DNA of 64,000 nucleotides, from positions 1,054,001 through 1,118,000 of the forward strand of contig CBDCVN010000013.1 of assembly GCA_965223045.1 (NCBI GenBank), read 5' to 3'. The notes below the pieces were generated by a model. The model did not search any database and was not told the DNA's origin. It saw only the letters and a program-made list of their open reading frames with translations. The number at the start of each line of letters is the position of its first letter. Within the stretch, counting starts at the first letter, position 1. The DNA comes from CBDCVN01 sp965223045. GTDB taxonomy: Bacteria > Deinococcota > Deinococci > Deinococcales > Trueperaceae. This document shows positions 34,162 to 42,998 of the stretch, piece after piece. The position numbers were made by a program, and so were the translations under genes.

Positions 34162-35307
34162 ATGAAAAAATTAGTTATAGGCATTCTCCTGACTCTGTGT
34201 GGTGTAGGGCTTTCTCAGAGCGCAGAGCTGTTAAAGCGCCAAGCCATTATTACCTACACAAACATTGTGTACGCTAGTTACGAAGATTCTCTTTGGTTAG
34301 TACAAGATCTTGAAAAGAGTATTACTGCATTTGTAAATGACCCTTCTGAACAAACTTTACAAAATGCCAAAGATACTTGGTTAGCTGCTCGAGAAATCTA
34401 CGGTCAAACTGAAGCATATCGTTTTTATGGTGGCCCTATAGACGATGAAGATGGTCCTGAAGGTTTAATTAATGCTTGGCCCCTCGATGAAGCTTACATT
34501 GATTATGTTGAGGGTGATTCTGATTCAGGTATAATTAATAACCCAATAGATTATCCCAATATTACTAAAGAACTTTTGATTTCCCTTAATGAGCAGGGCT
34601 CCGAAGAAAATATTTCTGTGGGTTTCCATGCCATTGAATTTTTGCTTTGGGGACAAGATCTTGACCGTGATGGTGCAGGAGCACGACCTTATTTAGACTA
34701 CACTGCTGCTGAAAATGCTGAAAGGCGCAAATCTTATTTATTAATTACCAGCAGGCTTCTTACTGAAAATCTACAAGAATTAGTTGAAGAGTGGAATCCT
34801 AGGGGCAATGGTTACCGGTTTCAATTTTTAGCCTTACCTACAGATAAAGCCCTTGCCAACATTCTTACTGGTATAGGTGTACTAGCCAAGTCTGAGCTAG
34901 CAGGTGAGCGTATTTTTACTGCCTATGACAATCAAGATCAAGAAGATGAGCATTCTTGCTTTAGCGATAACACCCACCGTGACATAGCAGCTAACTTTGC
35001 AGGAGTTAAAAATGTTTACTTAGGTACATACACGCGCCCTAATGGTGACTTAGTAGAAGGTGTTGCTATTGCTGAGGTTTTAGAGGTTGTTGACCCAATT
35101 TTAAACGCTGATGTTAAAGCGCTTCTTACTAAGTCCGAGCAACAAGTTGAAAGTATACAAAATGTACCTTTTGATCGTGCAATTACTGATGAGCCCCATC
35201 GTCAGGGAGTATTTGATCTAACACTAAGCCTTTTTGATTTGGGTGATAACATTGCTCAAACAGCTAGTGTTTTTAACCTTACCATTAGCACTGCTTTACC
35301 CGAATAG
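34162..35307 (+). CDS. Imelysin-family exported protein
   Basis: A 381-aa exported protein. The signal peptide is MKKLVIGILLTLCGVGLSQS. It belongs to the imelysin/IrpA (peptidase M75) family, associated with iron regulation and uptake rather than proven proteolysis. The family signature GFHAIEFLLWGQD (about 150-162) is intact, and AWPLDEAYIDYVEGD and FLALPTDKALANI are further conserved pieces. A good promoter ends 8 nt before the ATG. The next genes encode a Rieske protein and cytochrome b; a di-haem oxidoreductase, a second imelysin and an HTTM protein, the usual partners, follow 6-12 kb downstream. Confidence 0.88.
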   Translation: MKKLVIGILLTLCGVGLSQSAELLKRQAIITYTNIVYASYEDSLWLVQDLEKSITAFVNDPSEQTLQNAKDTWLAAREIYGQTEAYRFYGGPIDDEDGPEGLINAWPLDEAYIDYVEGDSDSGIINNPIDYPNITKELLISLNEQGSEENISVGFHAIEFLLWGQDLDRDGAGARPYLDYTAAENAERRKSYLLITSRLLTENLQELVEEWNPRGNGYRFQFLALPTDKALANILTGIGVLAKSELAGERIFTAYDNQDQEDEHSCFSDNTHRDIAANFAGVKNVYLGTYTRPNGDLVEGVAIAEVLEVVDPILNADVKALLTKSEQQVESIQNVPFDRAITDEPHRQGVFDLTLSLFDLGDNIAQTASVFNLTISTALPE

Positions 35308-35442
35308 GTTAGGAATACTTATAAAGCCTTGTAAATTTTTGGAATTGAAATTAGTAGCCAAACACTAGTAGCTAGTAGAGTTTTTATGTTTGTTATTAGT
35401 TACTAGCAATTTTTGAGAATTAGTTAGTTGTCTTGAACCTTT

Positions 35443-35919
35443 ATGATTGAAGAGAAAGAGAATAAGGTAAGTCGCCGCCTTTTTTCTATAGGCATTTTAG
35501 CAACTGTTGGAGCTAGTGTTATAGGTTTGGGCACTGCTGCCGTACGCTTTTTTATAGGTGATTCCTTTAAAGCAAAAAAACAAAACTGGATTAAGTTAAA
35601 TGAAGTTAGTAGTTTAACAGCTAATGAAGTTCATAAGGTAGTAATACATTTTCGAGGTAAAGACGCTTGGCGTAGAGTAGAAAACAGCAAAACAGTTTAT
35701 GTTTTTAGCGAGGATGGGCAAAACTACACAGTTTTAGATGCTACATGTACTCACTTAGGTTGTTTAGTTCGCTGGAAAGAAGATGATCAGCATTTTAGTT
35801 GCCCTTGTCACAAGGGTATTTTTTCTAAAGAAGGGTTAGTTATTAGTGGTGCACCAACTAAACCTTTGCAACAGTTAGAAATCAAAATTGAAAATGATTC
35901 TCTATTTGTTCTCATCTAA
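35443..35919 (+). CDS. Rieske iron-sulfur protein of a bc-type complex
   Basis: A 158-aa Rieske protein that accepts electrons from quinol at a cytochrome bc-type complex. The N-terminus VSRRLFSIGIL is a twin-arginine export motif followed by the membrane anchor. The [2Fe-2S] ligands are in CTHLGC (Cys102, His104) and CPCHKG (Cys120, His123), with the two extra cysteines for the disulfide (Cys107, Cys122). It is followed 14 bp later by cytochrome b. Confidence 0.93.
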   Translation: MIEEKENKVSRRLFSIGILATVGASVIGLGTAAVRFFIGDSFKAKKQNWIKLNEVSSLTANEVHKVVIHFRGKDAWRRVENSKTVYVFSEDGQNYTVLDATCTHLGCLVRWKEDDQHFSCPCHKGIFSKEGLVISGAPTKPLQQLEIKIENDSLFVLI

Positions 35920-35933
35920 GAGATAAAACTTCC

Positions 35934-36944
35934 ATGAAAAAATTGCATCACCTTCTTAATCAACCTATACCACTGTATGTACAAAAGAACATCTTATTTG
36001 CCCTAGGTGGTTTAACCCTAACCAGCATTATCCTGCAAGTAATAAGCGGCATTATGATGACCTTTTATTATACTCCTAGTATAGAAAATGCTTACAATAG
36101 CGTAGACTATATTACTTATTCTGTTCCTTTGGGATGGCTTATACGTGGATTACATGTCTATAACGCTAGTGCTCTGTTTATCCTTGTTTTTTTGCATTTA
36201 GTGCGCACGTTTTTTAGTAGTGCTTATAAAAAACCTCGAGAAATCACATGGCTAACAGGTGTACTTTTATTGCTACTGATTGTTGGTTTTGCCTTTACAG
36301 GAGCATTACTGCCTTGGGATCAGCATGGTTACTGGGCTACAGTAGTAGGAACCAAGATTGTTTCTGGGCTACCCTTTATAGGTAAGTGGCTAGCTCAAAT
36401 TATGCATGGAGGTAGCAATTTAGGTCAATTGTCATTAACTCGTTTCTACGCTATGCACGTTATAATTTTGCCTATAATACTATTTACTTTACTAAGTTGG
36501 CACTTTAGGCAACTTCGTCACGGATTCTCCCCTCCACTTAAAAAACATAAAAAATCTTTGGAGCGTTCAGTACCCTTTTTCCCCTACAGACTATTCACGC
36601 ATACTTTTTTAGCAACTTTACTTTTAAGTGCATTAATATTTGTTAGTTGGAAAGAAAGAGCCCCTTTAGAATTTCCAGCTGACCCTACTAGCACAAGCTA
36701 TGAACCACGTCCTATGTGGTACTTTTTGGCTCCATATCAACTTTTTGAGTACTTTCCGGGGCATTTAGAACCTATTGCCTCAATATTAATCCCACTTTTG
36801 GTTATTGGCAGTATGTTGCTTTTACCCTTTGTTGACAAAAACAAAGAGCACCGCTTTTGGCGTAAGCCCTTAGTTTCTTTTATCGGCTTCCTTTACATTT
36901 CAGGAATAGTCTTTTTAACACTCTGGGCTTTCTTTACTTTCTAA
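35934..36944 (+). CDS. Cytochrome b (fused b6/subunit IV type)
   Basis: A 336-aa polytopic haem protein and quinol-oxidising subunit. Haem-ligand histidine pairs are visible in GLHVYNASALFILVFLHLVR and in RFYAMHVIILP with LSWHFRQLRHG. The Qo-site region reads ADPTSTSYEPRPMWYFLAPY, where PMWYF replaces the usual PEWY. GALLPWDQHGYW is the conserved loop after helix C. About eight membrane helices indicate that the b6 and subunit IV parts are joined. It stands between the Rieske gene and a c-type cytochrome gene. Confidence 0.92.
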   Translation: MKKLHHLLNQPIPLYVQKNILFALGGLTLTSIILQVISGIMMTFYYTPSIENAYNSVDYITYSVPLGWLIRGLHVYNASALFILVFLHLVRTFFSSAYKKPREITWLTGVLLLLLIVGFAFTGALLPWDQHGYWATVVGTKIVSGLPFIGKWLAQIMHGGSNLGQLSLTRFYAMHVIILPIILFTLLSWHFRQLRHGFSPPLKKHKKSLERSVPFFPYRLFTHTFLATLLLSALIFVSWKERAPLEFPADPTSTSYEPRPMWYFLAPYQLFEYFPGHLEPIASILIPLLVIGSMLLLPFVDKNKEHRFWRKPLVSFIGFLYISGIVFLTLWAFFTF

Positions 36945-37002
36945 ATCCGAGTTATTCACTAAGGTATTGACAAGTACTAGGAAACTTGGCATTATGTTAC
37001 TT

Positions 37003-37016
37003 GACCTAGGCCTAGG
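37003..37016. promoter_or_regulatory. Perfect 14-bp palindrome upstream of the cytochrome gene
   Basis: ACCTAGGCCTAGGT is a perfect inverted repeat 43 bp before the GTG of the following gene and just after a possible promoter (TTGACA at 36966-36971). It could be an operator for a dimeric regulator. ACTAGGAAAC near 36975-36984 also recurs at about 38312, before the metallo-beta-lactamase-fold gene. Confidence 0.4.
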
Positions 37017-37058
37017 TAAGAATCTTAATAAATCATTTTTCAAGCAAGGAGAATTTTT

Positions 37059-38003
37059 GTGAGGAATTTCTTGGTTTTACTATCGTTTCTATTAGTTTTT
37101 TGGTCTTATTCACAATCAGATAAGTTAACCGCTATAGAAGTTGATGAAGCAACACTAGACAGTGAAGCTAGCTTTTGGGAAGAAGCTTCTGAGCTTATAG
37201 TTGTTACAGAGGCTAGTAGAGAAGATGATCCTGATGGTCCGTCCGTACAGTTAAAAGCTGCCTACGATGATGAGAATATAGTTATACGTGCTGAGTGGTC
37301 AGATGATAATGAAAGTACATTAAAAAATGCTTGGACTTATGACGGTAATACTTTTAGCAAGGGCGGTGACGAAGATCGGATAATGTTTGCTTTTCCCATA
37401 GAAAACAATGCTGATTTTGCTAGTAAAGGCTGTACAGCAGCTTGCCATAATAGTGCTGATGATGAGGCTGAGTGGTGGATGGGCAGCGAAGATGAAGGCC
37501 TCCGCTATGATGCTTGGCAATGGAAAGCAGCTCGAACTAATCCTGTAGGTCAAGTAGATGATAAGTGGTGGGGAACTCAAGAAGATACAGATGATGTTGA
37601 GAGCAGTCGTCATGGTGATTCTAAAGAAAGCGGTGGCTATTCAAATAATCGCAATGAAGAACAAACAGGACCTAGCTTTATGCATGGCTCTGATTTAACT
37701 GCTTCTTATATCCTTAATGGAGAAGAAATTCCTATTGAAACTGCTGCTTTAGAAGCAGGCATGGTTATACCCGGCTATCTTGTGAGTCCAGCTATTGGGT
37801 CACGTGGGGATGTCGCTGCTAAAGGTGTTTGGGCTGATGGTAAGTGGATAGTAGTTATTAAAAGACCACTTGATACAGGTAACGATGACGATGTAGTTTT
37901 TAACCCTCCAAAGCCTGTTCCTTTTGGTGTTTCAGTAGTTGATGATGGTGGCGGCCTCGAGCATACTGTATCACCTGAAGTACTAATACTTGACTGGCAA
38001 TAA
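37059..38003 (+). CDS. Exported c-type cytochrome with ethylbenzene dehydrogenase-like haem-binding domain
   Basis: A 314-aa periplasmic haem protein. The N-terminus is a signal peptide (FLVLLSFLLVFWSYSQS). The body resembles the ethylbenzene dehydrogenase gamma-subunit/DOMON-type haem-binding domain: LKAAYDDENIVIRAEWSD at the start, RIMFAFP, and IVVIKRPLDTG at the end. A covalent haem site is likely at Cys125-x3-Cys129-His130 (CTAACH), an atypical CX3CH spacing. It begins with GTG and a Shine-Dalgarno (AGGAG). It would accept electrons from the Rieske/cytochrome b pair just upstream. Confidence 0.78.
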   Translation: MRNFLVLLSFLLVFWSYSQSDKLTAIEVDEATLDSEASFWEEASELIVVTEASREDDPDGPSVQLKAAYDDENIVIRAEWSDDNESTLKNAWTYDGNTFSKGGDEDRIMFAFPIENNADFASKGCTAACHNSADDEAEWWMGSEDEGLRYDAWQWKAARTNPVGQVDDKWWGTQEDTDDVESSRHGDSKESGGYSNNRNEEQTGPSFMHGSDLTASYILNGEEIPIETAALEAGMVIPGYLVSPAIGSRGDVAAKGVWADGKWIVVIKRPLDTGNDDDVVFNPPKPVPFGVSVVDDGGGLEHTVSPEVLILDWQ

Positions 38004-38340
38004 ATCACTGCTTTAATTATCCCTACTTGGAGCATTCTGTATGATCCAATTGTCTCCTATCAAAAATCTATATGTCTGATCTTAGTGCCTTAACTTTATT
38101 CATGCGTAGACGAAGCAGAATAATCTTACTAGTTATGCTATCTAGTGCTGAATTTTAATTGGAGTATGTTTCAAGGCTGTCTGAGCTGTGATTAAGCTGA
38201 TTTTTCTCTTAAACTTCTACCTGTTGTTATCATAGTTTATTACTTAATTACACAAATTAAAGTTCAGACACTTGTCAAGCAACGCCCGTTAGACGTAAAG
38301 TTGTGAGCACTAGGAAACATCAAACCTAAGGAGGTTTTTT
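38004..38340. other. Non-coding gap before the metallo-beta-lactamase-fold gene
   Basis: About 337 AT-rich bases without a gene. It ends with AAGGAGG before the next ATG. ACTAGGAAAC near 38312 repeats a word from the preceding promoter region. Confidence 0.4.
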
Positions 38341-39192
38341 ATGAAAAAGTTGTTTGGTTATATTATTTGGAGCTTGCTGATTGCTAGCATTGGCTTTGCA
38401 CAGCAAGGTGAAGCTCAACGTGGAGTTACAAACATAGCAGGTGATTTATATCGTTTTCAAAATAACTTTCATTACTCAGTTTTTTTAGTTACAAGTGAGG
38501 GGATTATTGTAACTGATCCAATAAATGCAGAGGCTGCACAAGCGCTTAAAGAACATGTAGCTGAGAACTTTGGTTTACCTATTAGGTATGTTATTTATAG
38601 TCACGATCATGCAGACCATATTTCTGGTGGTGAAGTATTTGCTGCTGATGGTGCTGTAGTAGTTGCCCATGAAAATACCAAGAGTGATATTATAGGTGAA
38701 GGTCGTCCTACAGCCATTCCAAGTATTACTTTCTCAGATAAATTAAGTTTAGAGCTCGGGGGTAAAACAGTCGAGCTTATTTATGTAGGCAAGAACCATT
38801 CTGATAACTCTATTGTTATGAACTTTCCAGAGGAGCGAGCTCTTTTTGCTGTAGATTTTATTCCTACTGGTAGCACTTTGCCTTTTATGAACTTGGCAGA
38901 TTCATTCTTCCCAGACTGGATTGATTCATTGAAAACTGTGGAGGGTATGGATTTTGATCTTCTAGTACCCGGTCATGGAGAGGTTGGCAGCAAGACAGAT
39001 GTTAGCAACCTGATAAACTATATGCAAGACCTTTATGATGCTGTTTTGGAGCAGGCTCGAGCAGGCAAAACCTTAGAAGAAACTATAGAAGTGGTTAAGC
39101 TTGAAGAATATAGCGACTGGGGCCAATATGAAGACTGGCTACCACTCAATGTAGAAGGAGTTTACAATCGTATTCAGCTTCATCGTAGGTAA
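38341..39192 (+). CDS. Exported metallo-beta-lactamase-fold hydrolase
   Basis: A 283-aa protein with a signal peptide (LFGYIIWSLLIASIGFA). The metal-binding motif SHDHADH (His88, His90, Asp92, His93) and the later PGHGEV and GKNHSDNS provide a full binuclear metal site. The arrangement is that of the SoxH/quinoprotein-relay group of periplasmic hydrolases rather than a true antibiotic-resistance beta-lactamase, but the substrate is unknown. AAGGAGG precedes the ATG. Confidence 0.82.
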   Translation: MKKLFGYIIWSLLIASIGFAQQGEAQRGVTNIAGDLYRFQNNFHYSVFLVTSEGIIVTDPINAEAAQALKEHVAENFGLPIRYVIYSHDHADHISGGEVFAADGAVVVAHENTKSDIIGEGRPTAIPSITFSDKLSLELGGKTVELIYVGKNHSDNSIVMNFPEERALFAVDFIPTGSTLPFMNLADSFFPDWIDSLKTVEGMDFDLLVPGHGEVGSKTDVSNLINYMQDLYDAVLEQARAGKTLEETIEVVKLEEYSDWGQYEDWLPLNVEGVYNRIQLHRR

Positions 39193-39206
39193 AGCTCTAA
39201 ATTCTG

Positions 39207-39803
39207 ATGCTTTCTCTTTGGATACGTAATCAAATTACTGATAGAGCGTTAAATGATTTAAGAAAACAAATTTCAGGGTTGATTCCTGATAAGTCTGATG
39301 TTGTAGATGTCGGTTGTGCAAATGGGAGATTTTTATTTGAGATTGCTTATCGCATTAATAAGGCTGTTGGAATTGACCTTGATAAAAGAATGATTAATTT
39401 TGCAATAAAGAAGGTAAGAGCAAGTGGTATTGGCAATTTACAATTCATACTAAATGATGCACTGACAGCAGCAGATTGTATTACATTTAATCCTACAATA
39501 ACTGTCTGTTCACTTTTTCTTCATGCATTAGAAACATCAACTGCATTGAAAATAATTAAAAGGTACTCAGAAACTTCTGACACACTTTTGATTGCAGACC
39601 TATGTGAACCTGAACTTTGGTTTCAGCGAGCTTTTCTTCACCTTGATGAGCGATTAGCTGGTCATTATAATTGCTTCAGATCATATTTGAACAATAATGG
39701 AATGCTTGGATTAATTGAGCAGTCAAAAGTTAGTTTAGTGAAAGAATACCGTACTGAAGTTGCTGGTATAAAAATATGGTTGTGTAAGAAATCTGTAGGG
39801 TAG
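39207..39803 (+). CDS. Class I SAM-dependent methyltransferase
   Basis: A 198-aa small-molecule-type methyltransferase. Motif I is VVDVGCANGRFLFEIA (about 36-51), strand 2 ends in VGIDLDKRM and DALTAADCITF follows. It begins 14 bp after the previous gene and is followed by an acetyltransferase and a reductase, a trio of small modifying enzymes. No substrate can be assigned. The DNA here appears more AT-rich than the flanking cytochrome operon. Confidence 0.75.
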   Translation: MLSLWIRNQITDRALNDLRKQISGLIPDKSDVVDVGCANGRFLFEIAYRINKAVGIDLDKRMINFAIKKVRASGIGNLQFILNDALTAADCITFNPTITVCSLFLHALETSTALKIIKRYSETSDTLLIADLCEPELWFQRAFLHLDERLAGHYNCFRSYLNNNGMLGLIEQSKVSLVKEYRTEVAGIKIWLCKKSVG

Positions 39804-39828
39804 GAGGCTTCATAAAACTATAACAACT

Positions 39829-40266
39829 ATGCCGATAGTTACAGCAGCTCATGAAAATATTGATGACTGGTTGAGTCTTCGTAAGGTTGTTTATACTGGT
39901 TTGGAAGATAGTTTTCATTCTAGTGAAATATCTAAATTTCTAAATGATTCTGAACTAAATTGCTTTCTGCACTATATTGAAGATGAAGCAACAGGTTTTA
40001 TTGAAGTAACCTTAAGAAATATTGTTGATGGATGCTTATCTTCTCCAGTTGGGTATATTGAAGGAATCTTTGTTAAGCCCAATTTTCGCAATAAGGGAAT
40101 AGCTAAGAACTTACTTGATAATGCAACAAGATGGTGCATTGAGCAGGGATGTACCGAACTAGCAACTGATGCTGAGCTAGACAACATTGCTGCTCAAAAA
40201 TTCCATCTTAATATGGGTTTTGAGGAAACATACAGAATTGTAGAATACAAAAAGAGGATTGCTTAG
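39829..40266 (+). CDS. GNAT acetyltransferase resembling aminoglycoside 6'-N-acetyltransferases
   Basis: A 145-aa GNAT-fold enzyme. The arrangement TGFIEVTLRNIVDGCLSSPV, then GYIEGIFVKPNFRNKGIAKN (acetyl-CoA-binding motif A) and CTELATDAELDN with LNMGFEETYRIVEYKKRI at the end is very similar to the AAC(6') family. It could acetylate an aminoglycoside or a native amine; similarity alone does not prove resistance. Its stop overlaps the start region of the next gene by 1 bp. Confidence 0.75.
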   Translation: MPIVTAAHENIDDWLSLRKVVYTGLEDSFHSSEISKFLNDSELNCFLHYIEDEATGFIEVTLRNIVDGCLSSPVGYIEGIFVKPNFRNKGIAKNLLDNATRWCIEQGCTELATDAELDNIAAQKFHLNMGFEETYRIVEYKKRIA

Positions 40267-40826
40267 TGGTAGCAGAAGGCTTCAAAGTATCAGTTTATAT
40301 TGCTGTAAGCATTGATGGTTTTATAGCACGAACTGATGGGGATATAGATTGGCTTCATAGCTACAGTGAAAGTGATGAAAATGAAGATTATGGTTACAAA
40401 GAATTTATGTCTTCTGTAGATGCTCTTATAATGGGACGCAAAACTTTCGAAAAAGTTGTGAGCTTTGGAAAGTGGCCATATGAAAACAAAATGGTTGTGG
40501 TGCTTAGCAGCAGTTCTGTCACTATACCTGAAAAGTTAGGCAAGCACATTGAGGTCAGTTCTTTGGATCCTTCAGAGTTATTAGCTAACCTCAGCAAGCG
40601 CGATATTAATCACGTTTATGTAGATGGTGGCAAAACTATTCAGAGTTTTTTATGTGCTGGTTTAGTTAATGAATTTATCATTACTTATATCCCACGTCTT
40701 ATAGGAAATGGAATTCCACTGTTTGGTACTTTAGAACAAGATATTCTACTAAAGCATATTTATACTAAGTCCTATTCAAGTGGTCTTGCTCAAAGCAAAT
40801 ACGAGGTTTTGCAAAGTACTGTGTAA
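40266..40826 (+). CDS. Dihydrofolate reductase-like protein (RibD C-terminal fold)
   Basis: A 186-aa NADPH-dependent reductase of the DHFR/RibD_C superfamily, YyaP-like. It has VYIAVSIDGFIARTDGDIDW at the start, ALIMGRKTFEKV (nucleotide site), VYVDGGKTIQSFL and IPRLIGNGIPLFG. It lacks the usual folate-binding Asp/Glu context of true DHFR, so a different substrate is likely. It starts with GTG, coupled to the acetyltransferase gene. Confidence 0.8.
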   Translation: MVAEGFKVSVYIAVSIDGFIARTDGDIDWLHSYSESDENEDYGYKEFMSSVDALIMGRKTFEKVVSFGKWPYENKMVVVLSSSSVTIPEKLGKHIEVSSLDPSELLANLSKRDINHVYVDGGKTIQSFLCAGLVNEFIITYIPRLIGNGIPLFGTLEQDILLKHIYTKSYSSGLAQSKYEVLQSTV

Positions 40827-40841
40827 TATCTGTTTATTTAC

Positions 40842-40920
40842 TATAGATATCCAGATAAGTTCTTGGCTTTATCAAAACGAACGATGTCATCCTGAGAGCA
40901 ACGAAGGATCTCCCATACGC
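40842..40920. repeat. Intergenic repeat with a GTCATCCTGAG...GAAGGATCT element
   Basis: TATAGATATCCAGATAAG at 40842-40859 matches 29988 onward (one mismatch), and similarity continues to TTCTTGGC/CTCTTGCC. Downstream TGTCATCCTGAGAGCAACGA and AGGATCTCCC form the imperfect GTCATCCTGAG..GAAGGATCT palindrome that I recall from intergenic DNA of several bacterial phyla. A frame through it is an artefact of the repeat. Confidence 0.6.
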
Positions 40921-40974
40921 TACAGGAAGCCATTGTTGCTTTTGGGAAAAAATTTTTCTGGCGCACTATAACAT

Positions 40975-41550
40975 ATGAGAGAATTTTTAGCTTCAAGCAA
41001 TTTTATAGACTGGGAACAGCCTAAAGTCCTAGCAAAAGCTAAACAACTAGCCGCAGGACTAGATAATGTTAATGAAATTGCAAGGTCATGTTTTCATTAT
41101 GTAAGGGATGAAATTAAACATAGCTGGGATTACCAGCTAAATCCAGTTACTTGTAAGGCTTCGGATGTTCTCGAGCACAAAACTGGCTACTGCTATGCAA
41201 AAAGTCACCTATTAGCAGCCTTATTAAGGGCAAATAAAATACCAACAGGCCTTTGCTATCAAAGACTTACTATTCAAAATAATAAGCCACCTTTCTCTTT
41301 ACATGGTTTAAATGCAGTCTACTTACCAAATTATGGTTGGTACCGCATTGATGCTAGAGGAAACAAAACTGGTGTAGAAGCAGAGTTTTGCCCACCTATA
41401 GAAAAGCTAGCCTTCCCCATTGCCGTTGATGGTGAGGCTGATTTACCAGAGGTTTGGGCAGAACCATTGCCAGAAGTAGTAAAAGTATTAGAAAATAGTA
41501 GCAACTTCCAAGAAGTTGCAGACAATTTGCCAGATGCTCAATTTACTTAG
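40975..41550 (+). CDS. Transglutaminase-like cysteine protease-fold protein
   Basis: A 191-aa protein with a transglutaminase core. The catalytic triad is visible: Cys73 in KTGYCYAKSHLLAALLRA, His110 in SLHGLNAVYL and Asp126 in WYRIDARGN. These proteins act as proteases, amidases or cross-linkers; no specific role can be given. No signal peptide is present, so it is cytoplasmic. The di-haem oxidoreductase gene follows 14 bp later. Confidence 0.82.
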   Translation: MREFLASSNFIDWEQPKVLAKAKQLAAGLDNVNEIARSCFHYVRDEIKHSWDYQLNPVTCKASDVLEHKTGYCYAKSHLLAALLRANKIPTGLCYQRLTIQNNKPPFSLHGLNAVYLPNYGWYRIDARGNKTGVEAEFCPPIEKLAFPIAVDGEADLPEVWAEPLPEVVKVLENSSNFQEVADNLPDAQFT

Positions 41551-41564
41551 TAGTTAGGTTAGAA

Positions 41565-42989
41565 ATGGTTAAAGCAAATAATATAACATATCTATTCTGT
41601 AGCATTTTTCTTACCGTTGTTTTTAGCTGTGCAATTTTAGTATGGTCACAAACACAAAATACTTCTCAAGGTACCTCAAAAAAGCTTCTCGGCGGACAAG
41701 GATCAATTTTTAATACCACCCCTAATGCTTTTGCTCAGCCTATGCCCGGCTTAGAAGGTATGAACGAGATGCTTTTCTTTGTAGGCAACTCATTTTTTAA
41801 TCAAAATTGGGTGACAGCTCCTGCTTCTACCAAAGCTCGAGATGGCCTAGGACCTTTATTCAACACTCGCTCTTGTGCAGGGTGTCACTTTAAAGATGGC
41901 CGTGGTCGGGCATTAGAAGCTGGTGAATCCGGCACAGGATTTTTAATACGCTTAAGAATCCCTGAGCGTGGTGAGCATGGTGACTTTTTACCTGATCCCA
42001 AATATGGAGGTCAATTTCAAGACCTAGCTCTTGAAGGTGTTCCTGCCGAAGGTAAAATTCGTATTGAGTACGAAGAAATTGGCGGAAAATACCCTGATGG
42101 TAGCAGTTATAGTCTGCGTAAGCCCACTTACCATCTTGAAGAATTGGCTTATGGTGATTTACACCCAGAAGTAGTACTTTCACCTCGAGTAGCCAACCAA
42201 ATGATTGGTCTAGGCCTTTTAGAAGCAATTAGTGAAGAAGATATTCTTGCCTTAGCCGATCCTGAAGATAAAGATGGAAATGGAATTTCTGGCAAGCCCA
42301 ATTATGTATGGGATGCTATAAATGAGAGCAAAGCTCTAGGGCGTTTTGGCTGGCGAGCCGAGCAACCTAGCATATTGCAACAAGTAGCAGGAGCTTTTTT
42401 AGGAGACATAGGAATTACCACTGATATTTTTCCTGAACAAGATTGTGCCCCCGGACAAACTGCTTGCTTAGCTGCAATTAATGGTAACAATGAAAACAGT
42501 GGCTTTGAGATAGATGCTGATGACTTGCGCAAAGTGGAGCTTTACTCGAGCACCCTAGCCGTACCTGCCCAACGCAATTTTGACAGCTCTAATGTTATAA
42601 ATGGCGAAAATCTTTTTATGGATCTAGGTTGCCAAGGATGCCATATTTCTGAATATACTACTGGAACTCACCCCACTATTCCTGCTTTATCAAACCAGAA
42701 TATAAGACCTTTTACTGATTTACTCTTGCACGATATGGGTGAAGGTCTAGCAGATGAGCTTGGTAATTTTGAAGCTAGTGGTAGTGAGTGGCGTACACCA
42801 CCGCTTTGGGGTGTTGGACTTTTTGAGACTGTTAACAAGCACACTTTCTATTTACATGATGGACGTGCTCGTAATCTCGAGGAGGCTATTCTCTGGCATG
42901 GTGGTGAAGCAGAAGCGAGTAAAGAGAAGTTCATGAGCTTGAAGAAGTCAGAGCGTGAAATGCTTATAGAGTTTTTAAATTCTTTATAG
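41565..42989 (+). CDS. Di-haem oxidoreductase (DUF1111 / thiol oxidoreductase family)
   Basis: A 474-aa exported c-type cytochrome. A signal anchor (YLFCSIFLTVVFSCAILVW) is followed by two haem-attachment motifs, CAGCH (Cys104, Cys107, His108) and CQGCH (Cys356, Cys359, His360). FNTRSCAGCHFKDGRGR and TPPLWGVGLFETV with LHDGRARNLEEAILWHGGEA are signatures of this family. It is a usual partner of imelysins in proposed iron-uptake clusters, and imelysins lie on both sides here (34.2 and 44.2 kb). It needs System I maturation, for which ccmE is at 13.7 kb. Confidence 0.9.
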   Translation: MVKANNITYLFCSIFLTVVFSCAILVWSQTQNTSQGTSKKLLGGQGSIFNTTPNAFAQPMPGLEGMNEMLFFVGNSFFNQNWVTAPASTKARDGLGPLFNTRSCAGCHFKDGRGRALEAGESGTGFLIRLRIPERGEHGDFLPDPKYGGQFQDLALEGVPAEGKIRIEYEEIGGKYPDGSSYSLRKPTYHLEELAYGDLHPEVVLSPRVANQMIGLGLLEAISEEDILALADPEDKDGNGISGKPNYVWDAINESKALGRFGWRAEQPSILQQVAGAFLGDIGITTDIFPEQDCAPGQTACLAAINGNNENSGFEIDADDLRKVELYSSTLAVPAQRNFDSSNVINGENLFMDLGCQGCHISEYTTGTHPTIPALSNQNIRPFTDLLLHDMGEGLADELGNFEASGSEWRTPPLWGVGLFETVNKHTFYLHDGRARNLEEAILWHGGEAEASKEKFMSLKKSEREMLIEFLNSL

Positions 42990-42998
42990 TTTACAGTT

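Noticed and set aside
38341..39192. Beta-lactamase resistance gene
   Set aside because: The metallo-beta-lactamase fold is present, but the motif spacing and context fit other periplasmic hydrolases; resistance cannot be claimed.
40780..40971. A 63-codon frame after the DHFR-like gene
   Set aside because: It starts inside the upstream gene in another frame and continues through a known type of intergenic palindrome; no ribosome site.
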